Source: Rotaria sordida
Taxonomy: Eukaryota; Rotifera; Eurotatoria; Philodinida; Philodinidae
Assembly (NCBI GenBank): GCA_905250125.1
Contig: CAJNOL010000405.1
Coordinates: forward strand, 62,001-126,000
Reading direction: 5' to 3'
Length of the DNA: 64,000 nt
Shown here piece by piece: positions 37,263 to 47,914 of the stretch. The position numbers and the translations under genes were made by a program. Every line of letters begins with the position of its first letter. The first letter of the stretch is position 1. The notes below the pieces were generated by a model that searched no databases, was not told where the DNA came from, and saw only the letters and a list, made by a program, of their open reading frames with translations.

Positions 37263-37500
37263 CTACCTCATTAGATGAATGTACCTTTGAAGATTTTTTA
37301 CGAAACCATTTGTACGAAATCTTTTGGACATCATTTTGGAAAGATTTCGCACGGAGCCTTTTCTACGAAACCTTTTTTGGCTTTTTCCTGTAAAGGTTTG
37401 ATACTGAACCTTTTGTGCGAAATCTTTTAGACTTTTCCCGGTAAAGGTTTCGTACTGAACCTTGTGTACGAAACCTTCTTTTTGCGAAACCAAAGAAGGT
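37263..37500. repeat. 51-bp minisatellite, about four units
   Basis: Read on the minus strand, a unit of 51-54 nt built on gtttcgtac, aaggttcagtac and gaaaccttta repeats about four times with 75-90 percent identity. Because 51 is divisible by three, the frame of the neighbouring LINE fragment continues through it and yields a repeated 17-residue peptide (RFRTKGSVSNLYRKKPK and RFRTQGSVRNLYREKSK). This is a tandem repeat abutting the LINE, not a real protein domain as far as I can tell. Confidence 0.75.
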
Positions 37501-38780
37501 TCCGATCGTGTACTCGCGCTCCGATCCTTTTTTGATTTCGTAAAGCACCTTTTTATTTTTACAGTGTTCATGAATGACTTTTCTTATGATGAAGTCGAAC
37601 AGAATATTGAATAGTATTGGAGAGGGAATACCTCCTTGCATTACTCCTGTATTCATTTCGAAACTATCCGATATTTCGACATTTACTTTGACTTTTGCTA
37701 TTGAGTCTTTATATAGCATTTTAAATAAGTTAACTAATTTAGTAGTAATGCCGTAATTGAGACATATTTTCCATAAGAGCTCACGGTTAACCGGGTCGTA
37801 AGCCTTTGTGATATCTATGAAGCACATAAATAATGGCTTATCAAAATCTCTTCTTTTCTCCATTGTCATTTTTAGAGTGAATATTTGGTCGATAGTTGAT
37901 CTGTTTGATCTAAAATCAGATTGTATTTCTAAAAGTTGACAATCTATTATATCCTGAATACGATTCAGTATAATACGTGAGAATATTTTACTGATTACAT
38001 TCAATAATGCGATACCTCTATAATCATCACAAATTTTCCTATCACCTTTATTTTCGTACAGTCTGATTAGAGTTGTCATGTTTCATTCTTTCATCATCTG
38101 CTTGTTTTTCCATACATCAGTGAAGAAGTTGAAAAGCCATTGTACTACTGGTTCGCCACCAGCTTTGAGGATATTGGTTGTGATTCCATCACTACCTGGA
38201 GCTTTTCTTGATTTCATTTGATTTAGTGCTTTCCTAACCTCTTCAATAGAGATAGAAGCATTTTGTCTACGCTCTTTGGTTGTTGAAAGAGTCGGTATTT
38301 TAATTTGATCAATTAAATCTTGATCAATTGATGTGGTACGTTGAGAGTTTCATAGAAAAATTCTCGCCAACGTTTCAAGGTATTTTTTAAATTCACCAGT
38401 AATCTACCACTTTTATCTTGTACTGGTATATTTTCGTCTCTTTTATTTCCACCTCTGAGACGTCTTACAATGGAAAAAGCCGTTACGGGATCGTTGTTTT
38501 TGATGGATTTTTCTATATCCTCACATACTTCGTCCCAATATTCTATTTGCTGGTATTCAGTCATTATTTTAGCTATTTTACGTAGACGTTTATAGTTTTT
38601 GTGATATTTAGACTCTGATTTAGAGCCAAAATTATTTTGCCATTCGATAAAAGCTTTTGCTTTTTTATCAAGAAATTTTAGAATGTCATTTGTCAACCAT
38701 TCTTTTCTTTTTCGATTATTATTTTTGTCTACTGGGAAATGATGTTTAGCCGGTTCCTTTATTTCTGACAAAGATATCCG
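37501..38780 (-). mobile_element. LINE (non-LTR retrotransposon) fragment: linker and partial reverse transcriptase
   Basis: The minus strand encodes the region between endonuclease and reverse transcriptase (38313-38780: KRKEWLTNDILKFLDKKAKA, then FSIVRRLRGG). A frame change near 38313 leads to the RT start (RKAPGSDGI, about 38185-38215), then after a TGA near 38087 the frame TLIRLYENKGDRK, DDYRGIALLN, and motif A FIDITKAYDPVNRELLW (37790-37830). Motif B appears as GVMQGGIPSPILF (about 37610-37650). The catalytic YADD motif, the thumb and the 3' end are missing: the frame runs into the minisatellite. The endonuclease is missing too; at 38780 the sequence meets the mariner element. It is a dead fragment truncated at both ends. 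The insertion of the mariner next to it explains the sharp 5' limit. Confidence 0.85.
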
Positions 38781-40201
38781 GTTGGTACATAAGTTCTGTA
38801 CGTTTTTTTTTGGTTCAACAACAAATTTATTTTTCAATAAAGATATGCAAACATCAGTCAACAATATAATCGCCATTGTTTTCAACAACCTTCGCCCATC
38901 ATTCTGGCAATAGTTCAATTCCATGTCTGTAGAAACTGACCGGTTTTGATTCAAAAAAGGCAGTTCGGTCGGATTTTAGCTCATCGAAGTCTTCATAGGA
39001 AGTATTGCACAGATAGTTTCGAAGAGATAGGAACAGATGATAATCAGATGGTGCAAGATCTGGTGACCACGGCGGGTGCGAAAGAACTTCCCATCCTAAC
39101 TATTCGGTTTTTTGCTGAGTCAACTTTGCCACATGAGGTCGACTGTTGTCATAGAGAAGGATGACGTATTTTTGTTTCTCCAAAGCCGGTCGCTTTTGAA
39201 GTAGAACTTCATTCAATCGCTGCAATTACCGAGAGTAGACATTGGCGATATTCGTTTGATTGATATCTAACAGCTCGAAATAGATGACACCGCTCATATC
39301 CCACCAAATGCACAACATTATCTTCTGTGGATGTAAGTCAGGTTTTACATCCGGTAATGGTTCTTCATCAGGATTAAGCCACTGTCTTCTACTGTAGACG
39401 TTGACATAACACACCCATTTTTCATCTCCAGTAACAATTCGTTCTAAAAACGGCACATGCTTCTGTCGGGAAAGTAGTGAAGCACAAATGGATGCTCGCT
39501 GAGCTAAGTTGTCTATGGACAATTGGCGTGGAACCAAGCTTCCGTACTTATGGAACTTACCGAGAGCATGAGGGTGACATTCCACTGTCACGTGAGAACA
39601 GTTAAGCTGTTCCGATAATTCGCGTGTTGTTTGATGTGGATCAGCATCAAGCAAAGCTTGCAACGCTTGATCGTCAAAGTTCACAGGTCGCCCGGAGCGA
39701 GATTTATCCGTTAAGGTGATATCTGTGGAACGAAACTTGGCAAATCAAGGGCGACAAGTGGAACTGTCGACGGCTTTCTCTCCATATGTAGCACAAATAT
39801 TTCTTGCTGCTTTCGCTGCTGTTGAGCGTTGACCGAACTCGTACAGCATACAGTGCCGAATATGAATTTTTTGTTCATCCATTTAATTCGAAACAAGATA
39901 ACAACAGAATAGAAGCGGATACGTATATTTATATAACAATAATAGTCTCGCGTATTATAAAATGTGCAATAGGAATGTTATTACGTAATGGATATATTGT
40001 TACGTAATAAGCAGGGAAAATCAAGGTCAATATCAACGTTTATTTGACCTTGAGAAAACAGAAATGAATGTATAGTAGTGAGATGAAAGAAAACGACAGA
40101 ACGAAAGAAATACATATATAACAGAAAGAGAATATCTTTGTTGAAAAATCAATTTGTTGTTGAACCAAAAAACAAAAACGTGCAGAACTTATGTGCCAAC
40201 C
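38781..40201 (-). mobile_element. Full-length mariner element with terminal inverted repeats
   Basis: The ends are inverted repeats: gttggtacataagttctgta at 38781-38800 versus the complement of tgcagaacttatgtgccaac at 40181-40200. Similarity extends about 60 nt inward (ttgttgttgaacc near both ends). Total length is about 1.42 kb, in the range of mariner elements. The single ORF inside encodes a mutated transposase. A TA target duplication is visible on the right (ccta) but not cleanly on the left. Confidence 0.85.
38854..39882 (-). pseudogene. Mariner transposase, inactivated by nonsense codons
   Basis: From ATG (39880-39882) to the TGA at 38854-38856 there is one unshifted frame of 343 codons, the usual length of mariner transposases. 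The N-terminal helix-turn-helix pair is recognisable (CMLYEFGQRSTAAKAARNIC and TTRELSEQLNCSHVTV). The catalytic triad is all present: VTGDEKWV, LYDNSRPHVA and PPWSPDLAPSDYHLF, the third 34 residues after the second as in DD34D mariners. ESKPVSFYRHGIELLPE is the typical C-terminal block. At least four in-frame stops break it: a TGA near 39755, a TAA near 39233, a TAG near 39105 and a TGA near 38902. Two are plausibly former Trp or Arg codons. It is a dead copy that decayed by point mutation only. Confidence 0.9.
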
Positions 40202-41560
40202 TAACAGAATTTCTTAATTTACATTAGTCATTACAACCCAATAGATTTTTATATACAGTTTTTTTTCTAAATCTTGTAAATTTTCGAGTTTTTTTTCGAT
40301 TGTGAGAAGGCTTTGAACAGTTTGTTTTCTTTATCGAGTTGTAATTTTTTTGTTTTCTTTTGTGCATCACGTATGTACACGTAAAACAAAATAAATAAAA
40401 GAAATTTCGATTGAAAAATGAAAATGAAAACTGATTTCTAAATTCATAAAAAATGTCGCAATTATTTAATAGTCTACGAATTTCTAGCAATGCCCATAAG
40501 AATTCACTTTCGATTTTCTAATTAAAGAATCGAATTTGTTATTACTATATACTTAAATATCATATTTTCAGGAAAGTAGAAATTCGTCAATGAGTTTATA
40601 TGAGTATTCGAAGAATATCCTTTCGTATTCTCTATTTTATAGTGTAGTTGTACACTGTAAATTTTTTTTAAATTCTACTATTTGGAAAATCGATCTTAAA
40701 TAAGCTGAAGTATTTTTGAGGTTTTATGGATCATTCGACGAATTCTCAGTACTTCAAAAATGCTAGCTTTTCCAATTTACAGAGATTGAATTTGATTTTC
40801 GAAAAAAACTATTTTCTACAAAGTAAAACATCAACATTGATTTTAATAAAACTCGAAAGTCAATGTTGTTTTGAAAAGATCATTTGAACAATGATCGCTA
40901 TCGAGCCATTGTTCATTCACGTATATAAGCCGGCCGATAGTGTTTTTCATTCGCTATATTCTTTAGCAGCTAACTAGTGAGCTGATAACTTGTATTTTTA
41001 AAGTTGCTCCGTAAGACAGTTCATTTAGTATGTATTCAAATGAAAATTATTTATTTGTTATTTGATGCATTTTTATGAATTATATGTCTATAATATTATT
41101 TAAATTCAAATTTAAACTATTTATTTATGTTATTTTGATGCATTTATGTGAATTAAATGTTTAAAATATTGTTCAATTTAAATTCAAATTATTTATTAAT
41201 GTTATGTGGGGCATTTAGATGAATTAAATGTTTATAACATTATTTCAATTTCAATTCAAATTATTTGTTTGTTATTATATGAATTTTACGTTCATATATG
41301 AAAAAAAATTCGATTTTCGAGTTTTTAAAATATACTCGAATTGCTGAATAGAATCTGAAATTCTAGAAATGCCTATATGAATTCACTTGCGATTTTCTAA
41401 TTAAAAAATCAAATTTCTTATTCTTAATGTTTCAAATATCTTATTTTCAAAGAATTTAAAATTCATCGGTGCATTCATATGGGCATTCTTAGAATATCTT
41501 TGACTATACTCTATAACTTATTTTCTAGTTTACAGTGTGTTGCAGAAATATTCTAAAAAG
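40202..41560. repeat. Direct-repeat element with internal 75-bp tandem repeats and a TATA-like motif
   Basis: Two direct copies of about 190 bp lie at about 40478-40670 and 41352-41545 at roughly 75 percent identity; shared blocks include ttctaattaaagaatc and agaatatctttgactatac. Each copy also begins and ends with short inverted motifs (ttctagaaatgcctatatga and the complement of catatgggcattcttag). Between them, 41038-41300 holds about 3.5 tandem units of 75-80 bp (atttatttgttattttgatg, gaattaaatgttt). A promoter-like stretch around 40880-40985 has tgaacaatg mirrored by cattgttca, then tatataag at 40921-40928. No ORF. It could be a small retroelement relic or two MITEs around a tandem array. 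Bases 40202-40470 hold nothing I recognise. Confidence 0.55.
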
Positions 41561-41974
41561 TAATATCTGCGTTCTCAACAAGACAATAATTGGTTGAATG
41601 GATGCTTTTGAGAAAAGGAAGATCATGGCACGTTGTTCATAATTATTCTAGATATTTGTTGTTGTCTTCAAGAAGCATAACGAAATATGTTTTTTCTGTA
41701 TTTTATTGAAAGCAATATTTATGAGTAAGACAGGACAAAATAAAAAGAGACAAATGCAGAGTACATGAGAGGAGAAAGCAAACACATTAAAGGAATATAA
41801 AAGAAAAGCTAGCTAATTGAGAAAACAGAGGAAGAAGCTGAGTACTAGAGAATATTGACTGGTTGTTGGCATGGTTGATTGTATGGTCCCATTTATGGAT
41901 GTGAAGTTGGATTTGTACCATGTATCCTACAAAGAAACCAAAGCTGTTAGTGCAATTTTTGTGGAATTAAAATG
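41561..41974. other. Gene-free stretch
   Basis: No gene seen. AG-rich sequence around 41720-41840. Confidence 0.4.
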
Positions 41975-42071
41975 ACACATTTCTCAATCTTCCTTTTAAT
42001 TCTTCAGAAACGTAATAAGGAATTAGTTCATATATTATAGCAAGACATTATTGGATATATAGTCTGCGATC
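41975..42071. mobile_element. Transposon family B, partial copy at the assembly gap
   Basis: Bases 41980-42071 match 61070-61162 and 22765-22860: cttccttttaattcttcag, aattagttcatatattatag, then tatatagtctgcgatc directly before the gap. The other end of the element is hidden by the N run. A repeat at the edge is a plausible reason for the assembly break. Confidence 0.6.
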
Positions 42072-42081
42072 NNNNNNNNNN
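42072..42081. other. Assembly gap (10 N)
   Basis: Ten unknown bases, about 70 nt beyond the stop codon of the RPUSD2 gene and within a family B repeat. Confidence 0.99.
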
Positions 42082-42151
42082 TTGTTATGATCATTCTTAT
42101 TTATAAAAAAAAGAAGTATCACGAAGAAGATCTGTTCTTGTTTTGTTTTTT

Positions 42152-45100
42152 TTAAATCTGAGCCCATTCAGGTAATGAGCTAGTAAAAGTAGTCACATCG
42201 GAAATTTTATATTGTAATGCATGTAAAAACATGACAAGATCATCAGGTGATGGTTCACGAAAACGATTTAAACATTCAAAACAATGTTCTTTAATATATG
42301 TTTTAACTGCATTATCATCATTTACATCAATTGTTGTTAATTCTTCGGTTTTAATTCGTTTAACATCGTCATGAATATGTTCTTCATCTTGTTCTACAAT
42401 TCGTTTACCATTTAAATTAATTGTTTCATCATCATCATTATCAATATCATTTAATAACCAATATTCACAACTATGTCGTTTAATAAATGTTTCAATAACA
42501 TATTCATTTGAATGTTCATATTGACCATATTGTCCATTTGATGGACCCCATATATCTGGAGCATTATAAAGTGGATCATTAACAATTGGAAAACCTAAAT
42601 ATTGTAAATGAACACGAATTTGATGCATTCGACCACTTAATGGTCGACATAAAACTAAACTTGTTTTTGTTTCATCTTGATCCATATACTTATATAATGA
42701 TTCATCAATTACTGTCTCAATATTTTTCTCATTTGTTTCATTAATTAAATCAAAAATAAATTTTCCATAAATTTCTTGTTGTTGTTTTAATTCTTCGTAT
42801 GTTACATGACGAAATAATGTTTGACATTGTTTATTACCACCGATTTTCGTTAGACCAAGTTGAAATGAAAATGTTTCAATCGGTTGATCAACTCGAACAA
42901 TTTGATTTATATAAGGAAATTCACCACGTACACGACATAGATAAAGTTTATCAACACCATTTGTTGATAAACGATCAGCATTAAAATTAATAGCACGTGC
43001 TTTTTCAGCTGATTTAGCCATGATTAATATACCTGAAGTCATACGATCTAGACGATGAACAGTACGAAGATTGGATAGTTGATATTCATAATGAAGTATT
43101 GCTAATACAGTGTTAAATCGATATTTTCCACATGGCTAAAAATAAAGAGAATGAATATATACTTCTATCAATTTGATAGAGAACGAAGTTCTAGTTGATC
43201 ACTGATCATTCAAACTATCTATGACGACTTATTTTACAATAATGAACGACTACGTAAATCTTAAAAAAATACTGATAACTTCTTGAAGATAATACGTCAT
43301 CTATAAATTCAAAAAAAAATGTGATTGGTATTATCAATTGATTAACTCGCTCGAGTTTAACATCTAGCGAAAAAAAAACAAATATTCTCGATTCAAGCTT
43401 ACTTTTTAGATGTTCATGAAAAAATCTAAAGAGTACTATTATATCCTAAAAAACTCAAATGAAACAAATACATCTTTCTTCATATATAGACTTTTTGATA
43501 ATCAATTTCTTCTCAAACAATCGAAAATTATCATAAATTCAATATTCTGTAAAGAATGTATTGGACCAGGTAGAGACAACTTTTCTTTACCAGTCGTGCT
43601 AGTTGTCCGTTTTAGTTTTTGAACTTGTTTTTCAACAAAATAAAATGATCATAAAAGTGTTTAATCTTTGGAAATCGAAGACTTTTTTTTTACCAATGTC
43701 GAAGACTATTCCTGCAGACAAATATACATCAGACTCTTCGAGTAAGTTAAAATTCATTGTGGTAAACTTTTTATATTTTATCAACTCATTTCGATATCAT
43801 GTGATATAATCAAAAAAAAGAATCGGACAATGGTTGAACACTGTGAGACTTATTTGTACTCCCTATTATTTATAGTAAATATTTTGCATAGACATAAGGC
43901 ACAAAAAAAAAAGAACTTCTATTACTGTAAAGTTTTTGGTTCACCTATAAATGTCAAGAGAAAGAAAACTTATAAAAATAAATAGTGAAGAGTACTAAAG
44001 TAGTAAAATAGGATAGTTACGCCATTACTGCAGTGGTTAACAAGTAGATATGACTAATTAAAGGGTTGATTTCACTGTTATAGGATCAAAACAAAATGAA
44101 GAATATCTCACACCGATTCGGTTCGATCTAATCATTCAGATCAATACCCGTAAGAAAAAAAACTTTCACTGTTCCAGTCCTGCCTTCAAGTAAAATCTGT
44201 TAAGACTCACTCAGAAAACTCTATTTTCGTCTAAAAAATGATTTGTTTTTGATAAACATACAAACAGTACGAATTTATAAAAAAAATAATTTTGTTTCTC
44301 GAAGATCGTGGAGAGTTTTATGGATGACCTTTAAAACTATCTAGGCAAATAATGATGTCTACAGCAATCAGTAATATTTTTTTTGTAGAGTTAGACTTTG
44401 TAAAATGAGCAAATATTTTTTAGAGGTAATCAAATCTTCCACATCTTAGAGACACACTTTTGAGATCTACAATGACATGAAGAGTGTGAGTATGACACTT
44501 CTACTCACCTACGTCTACATCCTACAAAAGTTTTCATCCATACCCTAATCGTCAATGTTATGCCAAATATGAATTTTCCAGAAAATCATATCTAGAAATT
44601 CCAGATTTTTGAAATTTCGATGATCGGAAAAATGAAACAGAGTAAAAATCAAAAAAAAAATTCTTTCTCTCATCCAAAGTGAAAAAGCGCTCGCTTTCAA
44701 ATGAAAGCAATCCGGACTCTGCAGCTGAGTCTCGGAAAATTCCTTGAACGGTAAGATAACCCTGTCGAAGTTAGATTTTTAAGGGAGGAGGAAGAGTTTA
44801 AAACAACTATAAATCAGTTCTATAAAAGTTGATTAACTTAAATTCTCTTTTAAATATTCGATAAACATACATGAACAGGTATTGAACATGGTTTATCAAT
44901 AACTAAATAATCTTCATTATTAATTAAAATATTAAATTTTTGATTAATCACAGGTACTTCATGTCGATGTGTAAAATGTTCAAGTTTATCACCATTTTTA
45001 ATAATATAATTTTTTTCTATACATTGACCATTAATACGCACAAGACCATTACGTATAATATCATTAAAATTTTGTTTTAATATAGCACGACGAAATTCAT

Positions 45101-45380
45101 GTTGAAAAACATCTTCAATAGTTCGTCCATACCAACGTTCTTTTGCATATGTTATCCATGTGAAAAAATATGGATAAACTTTACGTAATTTTGGTGATTG
45201 CGAATCAATATAATATATTGATTCATTTGTTAATGTTGAATCAATATAGTTTGTTGATTGACGAAATCCAACTAGTTTTGATTCTGCTTTTTTACGACGA
45301 CGTTCTTTAAATTTAGTACGTCTTTCTTCTTTTGTTTCTTGACGAAATTTTTCTTTTTTACTCGGTTCATTATCTGTCAT
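42152..45380 (-). CDS. RPUSD2: RNA pseudouridine synthase, RPUSD2-like
   Basis: Two exons, 44871-45380 and 42152-43135, join in phase to 497 residues. The protein belongs to the RluA family, which isomerises uridine to pseudouridine in RNA. The N-terminus is very basic (KEERRTKFKERRRKKAE, possibly nuclear targeting). Next come the RPUSD2-type block YAKERWYGRTIEDVF, an S4-like segment with VRINGQ, and NEDYLVIDKPCSIPVHPCG spanning the intron. The catalytic motif HRLDRMTSG places the active Asp at about residue 200. CRPLSGRMHQIRVHLQYLG is the conserved RluA core, followed by NDPLYN and WGPS. An acidic insertion (NDIDNDDDE) and the tail DLVMFLHALQYK complete the RPUSD2 pattern. The intron is 1735 nt, far above the local norm, and I did not identify what expanded it. 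Three bases before the ATG is a strong acceptor-like tttttcttatag. Confidence 0.92.
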
Positions 45381-45448
45381 AATCTATAAGAAAAACGAAA
45401 AAGTTAGTATAAACTAATCAACTAATCGATAATTTTTTTAATTTTTAT

Positions 45449-46239
45449 TTAATAAAAAATTTGTATTTGTCCTCCTTGGTGATCCCATTCATCCATAATA
45501 ACAGAATGATAAGCAATATTTGTTAGTACAACAAAATATTCAAAAAGACAATACATTGAATAAATATTTGGTTCACAAAATTCATTATGTCGAAAATAGA
45601 AATAAATTGAAATAAAAAAGGATGTGATATTAATAACAAACCATCGCAATCGTTTTGCACGTACCATCCTTTCTTGATCACTTAAACGATAATTTATTGT
45701 TCGTGGCCAAAAATAATCAATTAATACAGTAATAAGCATATGTAACAATGAACATATCATAAAACCAACAAATGAAGATTCATGTATCCATTTTATTTCA
45801 TTTGATGATATATATGTTAATATAAGAAGAAATGTTAATTCAAGAAAATGAATACAACTATTTGTTATTTGAACTAATGGATAAAGTTCTTGTAAAAGTA
45901 TATGATGACGATTTAATAAACGTATCAATTGTAAATAAGCAACTACATAACGAGGAATACTATCTAATGCAAAACATAAACGCCAAATATAACGTTGAGG
46001 TTCACAATCACCAATTGATGCTGATATTGATGGAAGAAAATTAAATACTTTACAATGTGTACGAGTTGATTTTTCAAAATCTTTTAAAAGAGATAAACCA
46101 ACACAAGAAAATAGTGCAAAACATGGTAATGAATAAGCAAACCATAAGAAATGACGTATGGATATACGAACAGCTAAAATAAAACTTTAATAAAATAAAT
46201 ATTGAAACAAAAACGAAAAAGAAAATTACATGAAGACAT
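45449..46239 (-). CDS. PGAP2: PGAP2-like GPI-anchor remodelling protein
   Basis: Exon 1 (46230-46239) is a 10-nt coding exon, MSS plus one base. Exon 2 (45449-46173) completes 244 residues, near the usual length of about 250. PGAP2 is a Golgi multipass membrane protein needed for lipid remodelling of GPI anchors. Landmarks: THCKVFNFLPSISASIG, EPQRYIWRLCFALDS, the transmembrane stretch FLELTFLLILTYISSNE with IHE, SLLHMLITVLI, the segment FFISIYFYFRHNEFCEP and the final LFEYFVVLTNIAYHS. About six hydrophobic helices. The stop codon lies 68 nt before the RPUSD2 start on the same strand, so the two are closely packed. Its 5' end faces SNX3 across about 630 nt. Confidence 0.9.
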
Positions 46240-46868
46240 TATTTGAAGAATTTCTTTTTGTTTTGTATTGCACTTGGACGAAATAGGACGAATATCACAA
46301 TCTGAAAAAAAGAATTTTTTTTCAATATATTTTGACAATTTTAAATGAACATATAGTATATTCGTAGATTTTGAACTGATGTTTTTAATTATTAATAATT
46401 ATTATTAATTTGTAGATTGCGATAATTCTATTGGAAAGTAAAACCGATAAAATCTTGTCAAAAAAAAAATTTCAACAAAAAATCTATTTGTGTAATTAAT
46501 TTAATACTAGTGTACTATAGATACAACCTTCACTTTCTCATAATGCAAAATGATGTATTGATCATACTGTAGTGAAAAATGACGTAGACTCATTATTTAA
46601 CTTGATATTCAAACAAGATAGTGTTCCTGTTCGTTGATTTAACCTTCTTGTGTTTGATACATTCTATGTATAATAAACCAATAAAATATTTTAACATAAG
46701 AGGTCACTATTAGTGATCCCGTATGAGAATTCGAATGAAAATAAATAATGCATATATTACTACAGCATTAAATTGGAGAGGAGCATTATAGACCTATGAC
46801 GCATTTGTTTACTATTTTATTTACATCTTGTTTTTTGTCGTTTAATAATTGATATATTTTAGACATTA
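46240..46868. promoter_or_regulatory. Shared intergenic region between divergent PGAP2 and SNX3
   Basis: The two genes point away from each other, so both promoters must lie in this 629-nt stretch. On the minus strand ttttttcag stands near 46302, about 60 nt before the PGAP2 ATG. On the plus strand tatattttag ends at 46862, six bases before the SNX3 ATG. No TATA box in a clear position and no other gene. Confidence 0.5.
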
Positions 46869-47616
46869 ATGTCTACAATTGAAACTGAAAATCGACGAGA
46901 AATTGCTCGATTACCAGCTCGACCAGTAAATAAATAGAAAATAAATTTTATTTTCTTGTAAAAAGTATTTTCAATTCTATATAGATTTCACTTGAAGATC
47001 GTTATGATCCACCAGCTAATTTTTTAGAAATTGAAGTTTTTAATCCTGAAACACATGGCTTTGCAGGAAAACGATATACTGATTATGAAGTTCGGATGAA
47101 AGTAATAAAAACTAAAAAATTATTTCGATAAATATATGTTTTTTTCTTTTATTTCATAGACAAATTTACCTGTATTTCGTTTAAAAGAATGTTCTGTACG
47201 TCGTCGTTATTCAGATTTTGAATGGTTACGTAAAGAACTTGAACGTGATAGTAAAGTAAGATTCATATTAATAATTTAACAAAAAAGAAAACAAATTTTT
47301 TTGTTATTATTTTCATTAGATTGTTGTTCCATCATTACCATCAAAAGCATGGAAACGACAAATGCCTGCATTTCTTCGTCGTGATGATGGTATTTTTGAA
47401 GATGATTTTATTGATGAACGACGTAAAGGACTCGAACAATTTATTAATAAGTATATTAAACTTATTTGATAAACAAAAAACAATATTTATTTATTTTTCT
47501 CATATAGAGTTGCTGGTCATCCATTAGCTCAAAATGAACGTTCACTTCATGTTTTTCTTCAAGAACCAACTATTGAACATGATAAATATGTTCCAGGCAA
47601 AGTTCGTAGTTCATGA
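46869..47616 (+). CDS. SNX3: Sorting nexin 3/12 (PX domain)
   Basis: Five exons (46869-46925, 46985-47101, 47160-47255, 47320-47450, 47508-47616) close in phase to 169 residues, close to human SNX3 (162). It is almost entirely one PX domain, which binds phosphatidylinositol 3-phosphate on early endosomes; SNX3 works with retromer in retrieving cargo such as Wntless. Landmarks: PPANFLEIEVFNPET, the strand YTDYEVRMKTNLPVF, VRRRYSDFEWLRKEL (residues 71-85) with the Arg that contacts the 3-phosphate, the proline-rich loop VVPSLPSKAWKRQMP, DDGIFEDDFIDERRKGLEQF, and VAGHPLAQNERSLHVFLQ. Introns are 57-64 nt. SNX3 and SNX12 cannot be told apart. The start follows an acceptor-like sequence by six bases. 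Confidence 0.96.
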
Positions 47617-47914
47617 AATTTGATAAATGAAATAATTAAATAAAACCAATGATCAATTGATGAGTTTATATCAATTAAAATGGAATCTTATTAATGATCT
47701 CTCGTATTTGTGTATATACATAGAGTATTTTGAAAACAAACAAAATGTGATTCTCGTCTTCTGTGTTCGTCTCCTTTCATTGGCATTTATTTATCTGTCA
47801 CATTCTCATTTTCATGTATCTAACTTCTAAATATTTGTATTTAACAATTGAATAGAAAAAACAAACAAAATTAAAAATATTTCATTCTTTGTTATTTTAT
47901 TATATTCTCTTCAG

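Noticed and set aside
40478..41545. LTR retrotransposon
   Set aside because: The direct repeats are too diverged and have inverted ends, and there is no TG...CA border, primer-binding site or gag/pol sequence between them.
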